This document shows, one piece after another, positions 11,052-23,254 of a stretch of 64,000 bases of DNA (positions are counted from its first letter, which is position 1; every line of letters begins with the position of its first letter). This DNA comes from Hetaerina americana (taxonomy: Eukaryota; Arthropoda; Insecta; Odonata; Calopterygidae): positions 2,890,001 to 2,954,000 of the forward strand of contig JAKTNV010000002.1 of the NCBI GenBank assembly GCA_022747635.1. The letters are read 5' to 3'. A program made the translations under genes and the position numbers. The notes under the pieces are model-generated. The model was not told the DNA's origin. It saw only the letters and a program-made list of their open reading frames with translations, and ran no database searches.

Positions 11052-13000
11052 ACTCCGCAACATATGTCTCCTCAGTTGGAATTGCAACGGCATACTCGGC
11101 CGCCAGCGGGAATTTAAAAATCTAATAAGCTCTGGTAATTTTGATGTAGTCGTCCTTCAGGAGACGCATCTAAAACAAATCATACACTAGAACTGCCCAG
11201 TTATAGGACGTATCGGCGTGACCGCGTCACCGCCCGCGGCGGTGGCGTGCTCATCGAAGTAAAATCCTCTATCAAACACAAGGCACTGAAAGCGCACGCC
11301 CTTAGTACAATCGAATATGTTGGAATACGACTCCCAACACCCATAGGTGAACTCGACATCTATTCTGTTTACCAACCTACTGGTAACACTATCTCTTCTG
11401 ACGAAATTCCCGAATGACGGACGCGTCATAGCCATCGGCGATTGGAACTCAAAACACGCGGAATGGGGGTGCCGAGCCGCTAATACTAATGGCCGGCGTT
11501 TACATAAAATCGTGAATCCCATCATGGTAGACATCGAAGCGCCGTTATCGGAAACGCACATTGACGCCAGTGGAGGGCAGGATATCCTTGATTTCTGCCT
11601 TGCTAAAAATTCGCCGATCATCACCACTCCTTCGGTTCTCAGGGACCTCTCCAGCGATCATTATCCGATCAATACCAACATAGCGACCATACCCTATGAG
11701 CTAACCTCTTCCTCTCTTACCAAGACCTACTGGAAACAGTTCGTCAACCTTTCCCACGATGTCTTCTCCGATATTCCAATCCCACACTCCACTGAACCCC
11801 AGGACATTGATGAACATGTCCAAACAATTACGGAAACAATGCAGAATGCGCACGCACTCCCATACAGCAAACCTCCCTCCCCCCCCCACTCCAACGCCCT
11901 TCCCGATGACATCGCGGAGCTCATTAAACAGCGCAACAAGACTCGCAGACAATGGGCGAGAACAAGGAATAATGTCTATAAACGGCGTTATAACTCCTTT
12001 GCGTCCTGCGTCAAGCGAGAAATCAAAAGTCGGTTTAGCGAACAGTGGAGAGACACAATCAACAACCTTTCTTTCGAGGACAGTTCTCTCTGGAAGGTTG
12101 CCAGGCAACTGACCAAGAAAGGCCGCACAAACCGGCCCATAAGGCAAAACAATATTCTATACCACGATGCTAGGGACAAGGCGGAAATCCTGGCTGACGC
12201 CTTCCAGGGGACCATGACGCTACGAGATGACTGGCCTAAAACGGACGAGGACGATGACGCGGAGGCTGCTGCCAGTAGTCTTAGTTTTCTTCCGAATCCA
12301 CCGTTCCAGCAAGTCACTGAGACGGAGCTAAGAATGATTATCAATTATCTAAACCCGATAAAAGCCCCGGCTATGGATAATATTACTAACAGGCACCTGA
12401 AAAACGCGCCGCTCGTGGCCGTTAGACATTTACTGGGCCTATCTAATAACTGCCTTTCCGCTTGTTATTTCCCAGAATCCTGGAAAGTAGAAAAACATTG
12501 CATATTAAGCAAGCCTGGCAAAGACCCGACCATCCCCCTAAACCGCAGACCTATGTCTTTACTTTCCTCTATCTCTCAAGTCTTCGAATTAATTTTGAAA
12601 GCCCGTCTAGGCCTTTTCTTGAGCACTAAAAATGTACTACGTCATGAGGAAATGGGATTCAGGGAGGGACATTCCACATCTCTGCAAATCCTTAGACTTG
12701 CAGAGTATATAACCCACGGGATGCAGAACAACCAACATACTGCTGTGTTGTTCCTGGATGTGGCCGAGGCATTCGACCAAGTCTGGCATGATGGATTATT
12801 GCTAAAGTTAATTCGTCTAAAGGGGTACCGATACACTTCATTAAAATCTGTAAAAGCTTTCTCGCTTCACGAACAATTCATGTCGTCGAAAATGGAGCAA
12901 TGTCAGTCGGAAAACAGATAAACTGTGGCGTTCCTCAGGGCGCCATATTATCTCCCATCCCGTTCAACTGTTATGCCAATGATCTTCCTTCTTCTCGACA
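11041..13000 (+). pseudogene. Jockey ORF2 (endonuclease and reverse transcriptase), broken
   Basis: Starts MTTKLRNICLLSWNCNGILG; LQETHLK follows, then a stop at about 11188. In the next frames are IGDWNSKHAEWGCR and SSDHYPI of the endonuclease. Then come reverse-transcriptase blocks: NPIKAPAMDNITNRHLK, RRPMSLLSSISQVFE, MGFREGHSTSLQILRLAEY and AVLFLDVAEAFDQVWHD (block A). After a last frameshift near 12840 comes CGVPQGAILSPIPFN. The longest open stretch is 11347-12921. The YxDD box and everything after it are absent. Confidence 0.88.
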
Positions 13001-13503
13001 AACTCTACATATTCCTTCCATCTCTCATTGATCTTTCCTGTGCCAACTATTACCTTACCTGCCTTATCTCTAATTGTTAGGATAGATCTCCCTTTCTTAC
13101 TTCCCGATAAAGATTTAACTTTGCTGTGCAGCGCACCGATTTCACCCTTCCTCTGTAGGCTTTCCATATCCTCGCACTGCGTCTTCCACCATGCTTCTTT
13201 TTCTTTATTTGTTACCCGCCTCAATTTATTGTTTAATTCTTTGTACTTCATTTTGCCTAACTCTATATTTACATTCTTCCATATTCTCCGCTCATCCATA
13301 TTGGTAATCATCTCATCCGAGATCCATGGTTTCCTAGTCCTTTTAGCGTAAACGATTCCAATAGTGTCTTTTGTGGCTTTAGACAACCCTTTCTTGATAC
13401 TTTCCCATTTTTCTACGATATTACTTAGCTCTTTACCATCCTCCATGATTTCCTCTACAGCCTGTTGGTACTCCTTCCTTTTCAAACCATTTAAGGCCTC
13501 CAC
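12964..13503 (-). pseudogene. RTE linker region (copy B)
   Basis: The 179-codon open frame covers EALNGLKRKEYQQAVEEIME, KRTRKPWISDEMITNMDERR and SKKGRSILTIRDKAGKVIVG. The last residues (FVEKKEDHWHNS) are already Jockey sequence read backwards, so the element itself ends near 13003. Confidence 0.8.
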
Positions 13504-14712
13504 ATTCCATTTTCTAACCCGCCGCCCCTGCCTTATCTTTTTGAAACGGACGCTACATAACTACTAAATTGTGGTCAGAGTCCGCATCCGCTCCCGGGAA
13601 GCTGTGTGAATTTATCACACTGTTCCTTAACCTGCGTCTAACCAGAATATTATCTAGCTGATACATTTCTGAGTCACCTGGCATTTTCCATGTATACCTG
13701 CGTCTTTTGTGGTGTCAAAACCAAGTGTTGGTGATGACTAACCCTTGTCTCCTGCAGAACTCAACTGCTTTCTCCCCGCGGTCATTCCTCGTGCCTAAAC
13801 CGTAGTCCCCAACCTCATCACCATCTCTTCCTTCGCTTACCGTCGCATTCCAATCCCCCATCACTATCAAATGTTTCCCTGCAGGAACACACGCGATTAT
13901 GTCGTCTAACTGATCGTATATCCTATCGACCTCTTCTTCCTTATGGTTGCTCGGTGGCATGTATACCTGAATAATAACTAAGTTCGTCGGTTCTGTTTTT
14001 ATCTCTACTAGTAGTATTCTATCCGTTACCTGCTCTATGTTGACTACGCTTCTTCCTACCTCTTTATTTAATACTATGGCAACCCCTCGTCCCCGCCGCA
14101 GTATATTATTCTATAACTATCACTCCAGCAATCCCCGCTATCCTTCCATCTCACCTCGCATAGACCTAAAATATCTATATTTCCTCATTCAATCTCCCGC
14201 TTAATATTCTCCAGTTTCCCTGTCCTCATCATTGTCCAAACATTCCACGTTCCTATTCCAACTAATTAGGTCTTCTTCTCCTGCGTCTTCTGTCCTGCTG
14301 CAGCTGGTTTTCCCCTGCAAGGGTTTCGTGGGATGACGACCGCGGAAGCCTTGCCTCCCCCTCTGCCGGGCACGACACATGGCCGATTGGGCCGAGCCCC
14401 GTAGTTGCCAGGACTCAAAATCTCTCTATTGTCCATCATTTAAGTCTTGGTTTCCCGTTGCCTTCCTCATTAGTGTTTTTAACGTGACACCATCACTTAC
14501 TGGCCGCCCCACTGGAGTCAGACGCCATTGCAGCCGCCTCACTGAGGAACAGACGCTGCGTGGACTACCTTTCGTCTGGCTCCTAACCTTTGACCTATCT
14601 GGCATGGGTGACCCTACCAGGAGCAATTATTATTACTCCCCCCGACACAGCTCTAGGGGTCATCGGAACGCACAAGCCCTTCCACCACGTCAAGGTTGTA
14701 TTCCGGGGAGGG
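13003..14712 (-). mobile_element. RTE-type LINE copy B, 5' half only
   Basis: Minus-strand copy with its natural 5' end (TCTCCCTCCCCGGAATAC, next to an AT array at 14713) but cut off at 13003 in the linker after INERWKEYVE. Endonuclease motifs GDWNATVSEGRDG and LEDIIACVP-type sequence are present but frameshifted; the linker (12964-13503) is open. Losing the 3' end is unusual for a LINE, which normally loses its 5' end. Confidence 0.9.
13715..13960 (-). pseudogene. RTE endonuclease fragment (copy B)
   Basis: Residues MPPSNHKEEEVDRIYDQL to LVITNTWF match the middle of the endonuclease in the other copies, including VMGDWNATV. A stop replaces the codon after TNTWF, and the upstream part (14000-14330) is present but interrupted by single-base changes. 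Confidence 0.85.
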
Positions 14713-14714
14713 AG

Positions 14715-14788
<74 letters not shown>
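14713..14788. repeat. (AT)n array at the 5' end of RTE copy B
   Basis: About 75 bp of nearly pure AT dinucleotide, directly against the LINE 5' end. Tyr/Ile-only frames across it are artefacts. Confidence 0.95.
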
Positions 14789-14789
<1 letters not shown>

Positions 14790-14796
<7 letters not shown>

Positions 14797-15670
14797 TTGA
14801 AACACGAAATTCCGCCAAACGGCAAACAAATACTCATTTGTAAAAATGAGTATAAAAACCTAGACCACCGAACCCATCTATTAACTCTTCTAAATGCACT
14901 CCATGCCTCCAGTGGAACCTGGTTCCGAAGGAGTAGTATAAGGAACACTAACTTCGCTTTGGGTTAGGAACAGGGGTTGAAAATGGCACGCAGGTGATGG
15001 AAATTCACGTATCGAAGAGCAGTTAAGGGTTCTCTTCAATCCTGCCACGGCAAAGTGGACTTGCTGAGTTTGCCCCTGCACAGATTCCACGCGACAGCGG
15101 GCATATGAGAAACGTCGGGCGAAAAAGGAAGGGCTGCAAAACATACAAGCTTTCCATCATCTCATATACTCAAATCACCAAATACATAACCTGAGCACGC
15201 CTTCCAGTAACGCATAAAATAACCAGAGCAATTGCAGCAAAGCTTTCCCTCCCGGCTACTTTTTTGTCAAGCCGGGCACAACTGATCCGTCCCCCACGCG
15301 AGGAAATACCGATCGTCTTTTTCACCCAGGAAACTTTGCGGCGACGGGACCCGAGTGTCCGAGAATTTTCTGGGTCAATCTGACCTCCAGGTTAAGCTGG
15401 ATTCCAAGACGCATTCCGAGTGTGTGAAACCCCTCGAGAGTCCAGAAAAACATCTGCAGTGCAAGCAAAATACAGCTTCTTATTTGTCGACCATGAAGTA
15501 GTATTTGGTGTGAGACTGTCTCCCCGATGGCCGAATCTTGAACAACCTGATAGAATGTTCCATCATTCATGAAGACTAAACATCAGTCATCTAATAAAAG
15601 AGGTCACATTAGATAACCTTATGAGAACGTGGGAAGTAATGGGAGTACGGCTGACTTTAGAAAGACAAAA
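14790..15670. other. Unassigned stretch
   Basis: No family, RNA gene or repeat recognised between the AT array and the mariner remnant. Confidence 0.5.
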
Positions 15671-15672
15671 AA

Positions 15673-16290
15673 TTGAAGGGAAGGTCTATCTTAAATACAG
15701 GGGGTTTTGAATACGATCGAGAAACAAAACGCCAAAGCTCTGGATGGCACATCGACCAGTACCCCAAGCCAAAAAAGGTAATAATGAGCAAATCAAAAGC
15801 GGAAACAATGCTCATTGTCCTTTCCGAAAGTAATGGAGTGGTCCATGAGGAGTTTGTTCCTCAAGGACAGACAGTTGACGCTGCCTATTACGAGGATGAG
15901 CTGAAAAGACTCCGAAAAAGGGTTATCAGGACGAGGAAAGACATCTCCGCTCCCTGGCAACTCCATCACGACAACGCGCCTAGCCACAACGCGCTACGAG
16001 TCCGCGAGTCTCTGGCCAAACACCAGGTGCCAACGCCGCCCCCCCCTCCCCTATAGTGCTGACGTCGCCCCTAGCATACTTCTTTTTGTTCTTTCGGATT
16101 AAGGCAGACCTGAAAGGAACCCGTTTTTTGTCCATTGAAGAGATCCAATCAACCGTGGCGAAGACCTTGCGAGAAATCCCCGAAGACGCCTTCCAGGGCG
16201 CGTTCCGGTGATGGCAGAGTCGCTGGAAAAAATGTGTAGGTCCCCAAGGACAGTGCTTTGAAGAATTTTAAGAGCTTGTGCAAATCTTTT
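15673..16290 (+). mobile_element. Mariner transposase remnant 1
   Basis: C-terminal two thirds of a mariner (Tc1/mariner superfamily) transposase, a cut-and-paste enzyme with a DD34D active site. Visible: FEYDRETKRQSSGWH, MSKSKAETMLIVLSES, EEFVPQGQTVDAAYY, LHHDNAPSHNALRVRESLAK (second catalytic Asp), then YSADVAP and, in another frame, KGTRFLSIEEIQSTVAKTL. The last catalytic Asp position after YSADVAP is altered (SILL instead of a CDFF-like block). The N-terminal DNA-binding half is missing. Dead copy. Confidence 0.88.
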
Positions 16291-16299
16291 CAATAGATT

Positions 16300-17160
16300 A
16301 CTTTGAAAAAAAAAATAATTGCATTACTTTCGGAGCGCACCCTGTTGATACAAACACGACGAATGCCGCACACATAAAATATTGCGGTTTACTGCGTCTT
16401 TTAAGATTCATTTCGATTACTCAAAGAATTTATTTCAGGAATTTCTTCAGGGAATGACCTCAAACTTCAATAATCAACTCTGCACGACCTTCCCGGGCGA
16501 ATGGGGAGCTAAAGTGGGGGGTGGTCACAATCCGGTCCTTTCCCTGACCCACCCGGTCTTGGCGTCGACTTCCAGCGTCTCCTGACTCACAACGGCATGG
16601 CGCATTGGTGGACGGAGCCGGCGCGAGGGATCCCACCCAGGAACTAACCCAGCCCTTTGATCACGGGATCAAGCAAAAATTACCAATTCTTTTCTTTCGC
16701 GGAACCCAGAGACAAGTTAAGGGGTGCTTGGATCTCTGCCCGGAGTTCTTAAAATACGACCGGCGAAACTTGGATAATGTTCGCTTTTGAAGAACCCCAG
16801 GCGCGGCGGCACGGAGGAGAAGAATCGCGATTGGGACAAAAGAAGCTCGGAAGGAGAATAAACACCAAACAGTACCAAACAAGACTTTTTTTCGAAGACA
16901 TTTTCATTCCAAGCGTATCCTCATGTTTCAATGCTCAAAACCAGTACTAATTATAGCAAACATTAAATACCATAACTATCTGCGTATCACGCACTTCCGG
17001 CTGGAAATGCAATCGATAATATTACATAAGTTGACACTGGTATAGATTTCATAAACTCCAGTCTCCCACTGGTGGCACGAAGAATATCCGATTTAAACAG
17101 AGAGGCTCTCATTTCTCATCGGGTTTTTATACGGACAAACGGCGAGTTACATAACCCATT
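16300..17160. other. Unassigned stretch
   Basis: No recognisable gene or repeat family; short overlapping open frames only. Confidence 0.5.
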
Positions 17161-17164
17161 TTTT

Positions 17165-17430
17165 ATTTTATTTATTTATTTTAGTACCCTGCAAACCACC
17201 GCCAGGGTGTGTGGCAGGGGGTGAATACACACCAGACTAATGTTTACCCGAATACGATCTCCTACCGCGGCCCGACAATGTTATTCTGATGCCCTATCGT
17301 TCGTGAAAAAATGACATCTTAAATCTATCGGTTCTACACTTAATCTCTCTAATTTTACCGACATGAACTCTCCTTCCGTGGTACGATGGGAGTAATAATA
17401 CAGTAATAATATGTCGGAGCATGCCACTTT
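17165..17430 (-). mobile_element. CR1/Jockey-type LINE 3' end, copy 1
   Basis: 5'-truncated minus-strand LINE tail. The plus strand shows a (TTTA)n run then TACCCTGCAAACCACCGCC and GGTGTGTGGCAGGGGGTGAA, which reads on the minus strand as the C-terminal peptide HPLPHTL-V-C and 3' UTR. Homologous to 23255-23960 over its whole length. Confidence 0.85.
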
Positions 17431-17439
17431 TCGCAGGCA

Positions 17440-18745
17440 TTGCCGATTCTTCGTGCTACGGAGGGATCTCCTGTCCTCAACGAAAGCCTGTGCCTATCGG
17501 TATAGCGTTCCATCCTTAAACGGATTTCGGAAGTTAAACGGATTGCGAAAACAAAAAGAAACGCCCTTCAAAGCCACGAAGGGATTACATAAGAGAGGTT
17601 GGAGCACCAGCGTGACGATGCGTGATCTTGTATCTTCCACCGTGGTGAATACGTCGATCTCTCACTCTGGCTAAAATATCTTGTCCCCCGCGGTCTTTTC
17701 TCGGAGGCGTGCATTCGCACCGAGTGGTGGCGAAGTCCCGAATCGGGACGATATAATTGCGAGTACTTCCTTCGACTCGCGATTCATCCTCGCTCCACTT
17801 GCATACGGATTGATGGAATGGATGGAAACGAAAAACCGAGCAGTCGTGAAACATGAAATGAATACCAGCCGCTTCGCAGCTACGGACATGACTAAAACAA
17901 ACGACGGGTGTGAACTTGAGAAAAGAGCGAGCAAAATAATTGGCATTGATCCGCACCATGCGAACAGCCCGCACAGGGATATACTTTTCTCGATTAAGCC
18001 GGCCACAACGTAACATTTTCCAGAGCTGACGTCAGGTCCGGATAATTAGTCTTCGTTCCGCCCCGAGGGACTTAATTTTTGTCCCAGAAATTATCAAACC
18101 GTGGTCTAGATACATAAGGCCACTCTCGCTCGCCTATCACTGCGGACATTCATTATCAATCCACGATTAAAAATCAGTGGGCCACTTTTACATCGGCTCC
18201 ACGGGCGGGCCGGTTTACCATAGATAGCACACTTCCAGGCACCAGAATAGGCAGTGTAACTAACATCGGTCTCCGAGAACGGACGAAAACACATCCCCGA
18301 CGTCACAGAAATTTCTCCTGGCTGATCAGTTCAAATGGAATAGGGACGTCAAAGAGATACGGAGCTCAAATACTCATTGGGTGCTAACGATAGGATGATT
18401 GAAGCCGTTTGGAAGGAAACATATGATTTCATTCGCCACCTTAATATCAAAACTTGAGAGAGATCCAAAAACTTCGAAAGAAATACAATTTACCGTTCGA
18501 AGAAGAGCTGCTCAGATAAATTCATACCATGACGAGCACCTGCTCAATATTTACATTTCACTCCGTTTATAAACGAACGACTCATAGCCTTGTTAGATGC
18601 GTAATATATCGGGGGTTCAATATATCCTTCCTGTACGTATTTAAGGCTTTTCAATTATTCATCAAATGAAATACTTCCGAATAACACGATGAAAATGTCA
18701 TCGGCGATGATCGAACGCAGCTTACAAAACAGAAGACATATAATA
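17440..18745. other. Unassigned stretch
   Basis: Overlapping open frames on both strands around 17585-18016, none recognised. Confidence 0.45.
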
Positions 18746-18749
18746 TTCA

Positions 18750-18870
18750 TTTATTTTTCTTTATTAATGTACCCTGGAAACCACCGCTAGGGGGTGTGTC
18801 AGGGGGTGAATACATAAAACGAACGAATAAAACGAACCTACTATAAGTAAGAAAATTTAGTGAAGATATT
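18750..18870 (-). mobile_element. CR1/Jockey-type LINE 3' end, copy 2
   Basis: Short minus-strand tail: TTTATTTTTCTTTATT then GTACCCTGGAAACCACCGCT and the AGGGGGTGAATACATAAAAC block. Its inner sequence (AACGAATAAAACGAACCTAC) matches copy 4 at 19465, not copies 1 and 6, so it marks a subfamily. Confidence 0.75.
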
Positions 18871-18894
18871 AAATCGAAGTGCTGCAAGTTGGTC

Positions 18895-19130
18895 ACAATA
18901 TTTTACATAGTATCCTGCAAGCCACCGCTAAGGTGTGTGGCAGGGGATGATTGCACAACAGAATATTTTTGCTACCATAAGACTTTTACTTTTGACTTAC
19001 AAAATACGATTCGTACTTTTCCCCACTACCGCAATCGGAATACGTTATTCTGATCCCTTATTGTTCGTGGAAAAATGACATCATACATGTAAATCTATCT
19101 GTTCTACTCACTCGCGAATGGGTAACGAAC
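18895..19130 (-). mobile_element. CR1/Jockey-type LINE 3' end, copy 3
   Basis: Minus-strand tail starting TATCCTGCAAGCCACCGCTA on the plus strand, followed by ACTTTTCCCCACTACCGC and the GTTATTCTGATCCCTTATTG segment shared with copies 1, 6 and 7. Confidence 0.78.
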
Positions 19131-19464
19131 TCATGCAAAACCACTTTGCATCGCAGTTACGGCAGTTGCTTTCCATGCTTTTAAAAATCACCTGAAATTA
19201 CATAAAGGCATTAAACGAGAAAAACTGTGTCCAGAAGGTTTTTTTTCGAGATAGGAACAATGAGGAAACGCGCCCCGAATAATAGGAATGCAGTATGATT
19301 CGCCCCTCGGGTTTAAATTTCACGTCGGCAAGACTTCCTTCCTCGACTGACTGATTCCGTGTTTCCGCCACAAATCGTGATATTCACACCGGAAACCTCA
19401 AAACGGGGCCAAATTTGCTGGTAAATTTTCCTGAGCGAAAGGAAAGGAACCTTATTTTTAAAGA

Positions 19465-19575
19465 GATTTTAATATACCCAGCAAGCCACCACTAGGGTGT
19501 GTGGAAGGGGGTGAATACATAAAACAAACGAATAAAACGAACCTACAATAAATGAGAACAACTTAAATGAAGAAA
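19465..19575 (-). mobile_element. CR1/Jockey-type LINE 3' end, copy 4
   Basis: Minus-strand tail: ATACCCAGCAAGCCACCACT and GGTGTGTGGAAGGGGGTGAA. On the minus strand this reads IHPLPHTLVVACW. Same subfamily as copy 2. Confidence 0.8.
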
Positions 19576-19579
19576 CACA

Positions 19580-20700
19580 GTAGCTTCTTTCGTCCATCTT
19601 AAAAATAGCGATAACAAAGTAATCGGGCACTTCAACGCCATACATCATGCATTCAGAATAGTTTTGAATGCACGGAGTGGATGAATGCTTAAGCAGTCGA
19701 AGAAGAACGGTTGCGATGACGTTGGTATAAAACAAACTTATTCCGGTTTCCCAAATACAAATTACGTCACCAATCTAACTGAACCACCATCCAATGCAAT
19801 ATAGTGGTATTCTTGACTCTTAAATCGACAGAGAATAGTTAATGACAGAGGAAAGGTAACACTGGAGAAGCAAGACATTTATTGTTGGTAGGTTGTGGTC
19901 GAAGTACCAAGGACAAGTATCTACTGAAGTTAGATGACGGATTTTGCCGACAACTCTCCTCGTAATCTTAAAAAAAACAGCACTTAGAAATACATTTAAA
20001 TTTCAACCACGTAACGCAGAAGCAGAGTAAAATTACTTCTACATCCAAATCAATTAGTTGTTGCTCTGAAAGGCAACAATTTCTAAAGCGATTATCGAAT
20101 TCCAAAACTATAGGACTGGCGAAATAATGTACTTACATCTAACCGAAAATCATTAATAAACCACTGCGCCGTGAATATAAAAAAATCCCAATGCTAAGGA
20201 CAAAACAGGAAGAGAGCCCATCTTGGCAGTGTGACAATATTGCCAGGAGTGAAATGACAAGACTTCGCAACATTTGAACCGAGTTGAGTAAGCATTCAAC
20301 GGCCAAGGTGAAGTAGGGGTAATGCAGTAAGGTCATTGAACTGCGGCCTGAATTTTACGAACTGATTTCACACTTTCAACGCCGATACTTGTTCCCAAGT
20401 GCCCGATACTGCTATGTTTAGGCGTACTGGGGAAAGTTTTTCCTTATCCTATAAATACATAGTCTTTGCTATCATATTTCAGCAATTAAATAAGTACAAT
20501 AACATTAATGAAGCAAATATTTTTCGATAAATTTAGTGACGCAAACAGGAATTTATTCCTGTATGAACTAATCCTCAGAGTTACGATATAATGATTTGGT
20601 GAAACTATACCGTCGTCAGCCTTGTATCCATTCATTTCAATGGATGGATAAATGTGTAACAGTGTTTACGAGTGGACTGTAATTCATTAGTTTCAGCAGG
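19580..20700. other. Unassigned stretch
   Basis: No gene, RNA or repeat recognised. Confidence 0.5.
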
Positions 20701-21213
20701 CATGTTTAATGCTAACCTTAGCCTTTCTCTCAATGGAAAACCTCATCGCCTTTGTTTTATCTATATTAATACTCATCCCACATCTATCCCACTGCATTTC
20801 CTATTCACTCAGCAATACTCGTCATCAATTGGCTGACTGATAAATTAGAGCTTGGTCATCAGCAAATGTAACTGATTGAACGAGTTCTCCGCCGACTTTC
20901 ATTCCTCCTTCAAGTTCTTCCCATGCCTCATTAATCATTTATTCCACACATACGTTGAACACCACCGGTGACAATGGACAACTCTTGCCTTACACCTTTT
21001 CCTAACACTGCCCATTCGGACTCTCCGTCCCCCACTCGCACCTGAGCAGTCTGAGACATGTACAGGTTTGCATTTTAGCCTCCTTTCCCTTCAATCTATT
21101 CCTATTTTCTGCAATACACTCATTTGTTTTTCCCAATTCACTCCATCAAACGCTTTCTCGAAATCTACGAAACAGGCAAATACCTCCTGAATGTATTCTA
21201 TACTCCAATCGAT

Positions 21214-21564
21214 TCATAATATCATTACTGCAATGGCATCACGCGTACCTCTCCCCTTCCTAAACCCAAACTGATCATCCCCTAAGTAATCATTTACCCT
21301 ACTCTCTATCCTTTTGTTTATGATCCTGAGAAAAACTTTAGCTGCGTGGGATATCAAACTTATTGTCCTGTAGTCCTTAAATGATGTAGCCTTTACCTTT
21401 TTCGGAATAGGAACTAAAACTGATCTCACAAAGTCTTCCGGCCAGATTCCTTCCTCATAAGTACTACGAATCAGCCCACATAGCCTCTTCCTCCCACCTT
21501 TTCCTAAACCTTTAAATAGTTCCGCAGCAATGTTGTCTACCCCCACGCCCTTACTTGATTTCAT
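21214..21564 (-). pseudogene. RTE reverse transcriptase fragment (copy C)
   Basis: First reverse-transcriptase blocks, open for 116 codons. VLVPIPKKVKATSFKDYRTI and KVFLRIINKRIESRVNDY are intact. It supplies the segment that is deleted from copy A at 8748. Confidence 0.88.
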
Positions 21565-21749
21565 TTCTCTTAATGCCCTTTCTATCTCATCATCGAGTAC
21601 GCCTAGTCCCTAGCTGCCTTCATCTACGTCATATTCTCTCTCTCTGTCCAAGCTCTCTGGCCTAAGTTCTTTACCATATAGTTCTTCTATGTACATATGT
21701 ATTTACATGTATTCCTTCCACTTCCATAGAATATTTTCTGTTTCAAGTA

Positions 21750-22480
21750 TTACATGTATCTTACCTGACTATCGCTCATTGTCAACACAGATTTTCCCTT
21801 CTTACTTCCCGATAGTGTTTCAACCTTCTTGCAAAGCGCATCAATTCCACCTTTCTTAACCAGAATATAATCTAACCGATACCATTCTGAGTCACCTGGC
21901 ATTTTCCATGTATACTTGCGTCTTTTGCGGTGTCTAAACCAAGTGTTGGTGATGACTAACCCCTGTCTCCTGCAGAACTCAACTACTTTCTCCCTGCGGT
22001 CATTCCTCGTACCTAAACCGTAGTCTCCCAACTCATCGCCATCTCTTCCCTCGCCTACCGTCGCATTCCAATCCCCCATCACTATCAAATGTTTCTCTGC
22101 AGGAACACACGCGATCATGTCCTCTAAACGATCGTATATCCCATGGACCTCTTCCTCCTTATGATTTCTCGGTGGCATATACCGTACACCTGAACAATGA
22201 CCAAGTTCGTTGATTCTCCTTTTGCCTCTGCTATTAGTATTCTATCCGTTACCTGCTCCATGTTGACTACGCTTCTTCCTGCATCTTCATTTAATACTAT
22301 GGCAACCCCTCGTTGGCTCTCGTCCCCGCCGCAGTATATTATTCCATAATTATCACTCCAGTAATCCCCGCTATCCTTCCATCTCACCTCGCATAGACCT
22401 AAAATATCTATATTTCCCCTTTTCATCTCTCGCTTAATATTCTCTAATTTTCCTGTCCTCAACATTGTCCTAAAATCCAA
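21750..22480 (-). pseudogene. RTE endonuclease fragment (copy C)
   Basis: Two overlapping frames (22480-22124 and 22178-21750) give most of the endonuclease: TMLRTGKLENIKREMKRGN, GVAIVLNEDAGRSVVNMEQV, VMGDWNATV, LVITNTWFRHRKRRKYTWK. A frameshift lies near 22170, and the domain is fused to the linker after DYILV. Confidence 0.88.
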
Positions 22481-22639
22481 AGTTCCTATTCCAACTAATA
22501 CGGTCTTCTTCAGCGTTTTCTATTCTGCTGAAGTCGGTTTGCAAGGGTCAAGACGTTAAAATATGAAAATGAAAACAGGGAACAAATCGATGGTTTAAGT
22601 TGATACGACCGCGCTAGGGAGGAAAAGTGTTTGGTTTCA

Positions 22640-22725
22640 GAATTAGTCAGGTTTGCAATCAACCACTGCCACACACCCTAGGGGTGGCTTGCAGGGTGCT
22701 ATGTAATAATAATTATAATAAACGA
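22640..22725 (+). mobile_element. CR1/Jockey-type LINE 3' end, copy 5
   Basis: Plus-strand tail reading CNQPLPHTLGVACRV, then stop and an AATAATAATTATAATAAA tail. It is the same C-terminal peptide as in copies 4, 6 and 7 but in the opposite orientation. Confidence 0.8.
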
Positions 22726-23254
22726 TCAAGTGTCCGCGTATCATTTTTTCGGAACGACATTCGAGCTAAATTGCACAAAAATCATACGTCAATTGTAATA
22801 CCGTTAATCTCGGACTCCAATTGCGATAGCCAGTTCCAAGGCCAGGAACGAATGAGTACATCACTAGCCCCTCAAAATGATTTCCCGCGGCAGGACTTTA
22901 TTTTAAGTCCTTCTCTCGTCGCCACGCAACCCTCGGTGATTGATTATAAACGAGCCGAATGTCCTGTGCCTGTTCCCGATGCTCACTAACATCGCCCTGA
23001 CAATCAAACCACGACGCACGGCCCCCAACACTGGGAAACACATTAAGCACCACTTACGACCGTCATCGTCGTGCCATAATTTCTTAAATAAATTTACCCG
23101 AGACATTGCACCGACCTAAGCCAAACAACGGCAGTGATTCGTTGTCCTCATCCAGAAATATAAATCGCTGCAGCAAAACATTCCCCAAAGACCGAAAGCA
23201 TTTTCGTGCCTTTGTTACTTCCTTTTGAGAACAGCCTCCAGCTTACTGCACTTA

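Larger units (their letters stand above)
10440..13002 (+). mobile_element. Jockey-clade LINE, 3'-truncated and frameshifted
   Basis: Two overlapping coding regions in Jockey order: a gag-like ORF1 with zinc knuckles, and ORF2 with endonuclease and reverse transcriptase. ORF1 stop (TAA at 11049-11051) overlaps the ORF2 ATG at 11041. ORF2 has a stop near 11188 and frame changes near 11400 and 12840. The element ends abruptly at about 13002, after the reverse-transcriptase block GVPQGAILSPI and before the catalytic YxDD box, where it meets an RTE copy on the opposite strand. The 5' limit is uncertain. Not functional. Confidence 0.9.
20705..22556 (-). mobile_element. RTE-type LINE copy C, both ends lost and internally deleted
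   Basis: Minus-strand copy. 22480-21870 carries the endonuclease (GNIDILGLCEVRWKDSGDYW, VMGDWNATVGEGRDG). It is joined at about 21857 to KKGGIDALCKKVETLSGSKK of the linker, so roughly 500 bp are missing. 21564-20705 is reverse transcriptase ([54 protein letters not shown]), decayed towards 20705 and with no 3' tail. Confidence 0.9.

Noticed and set aside
13028..13351. Plus-strand hydrophobic frame
   Set aside because: Antisense of the RTE linker region in copy B; the same shadow is at 61118-61405.
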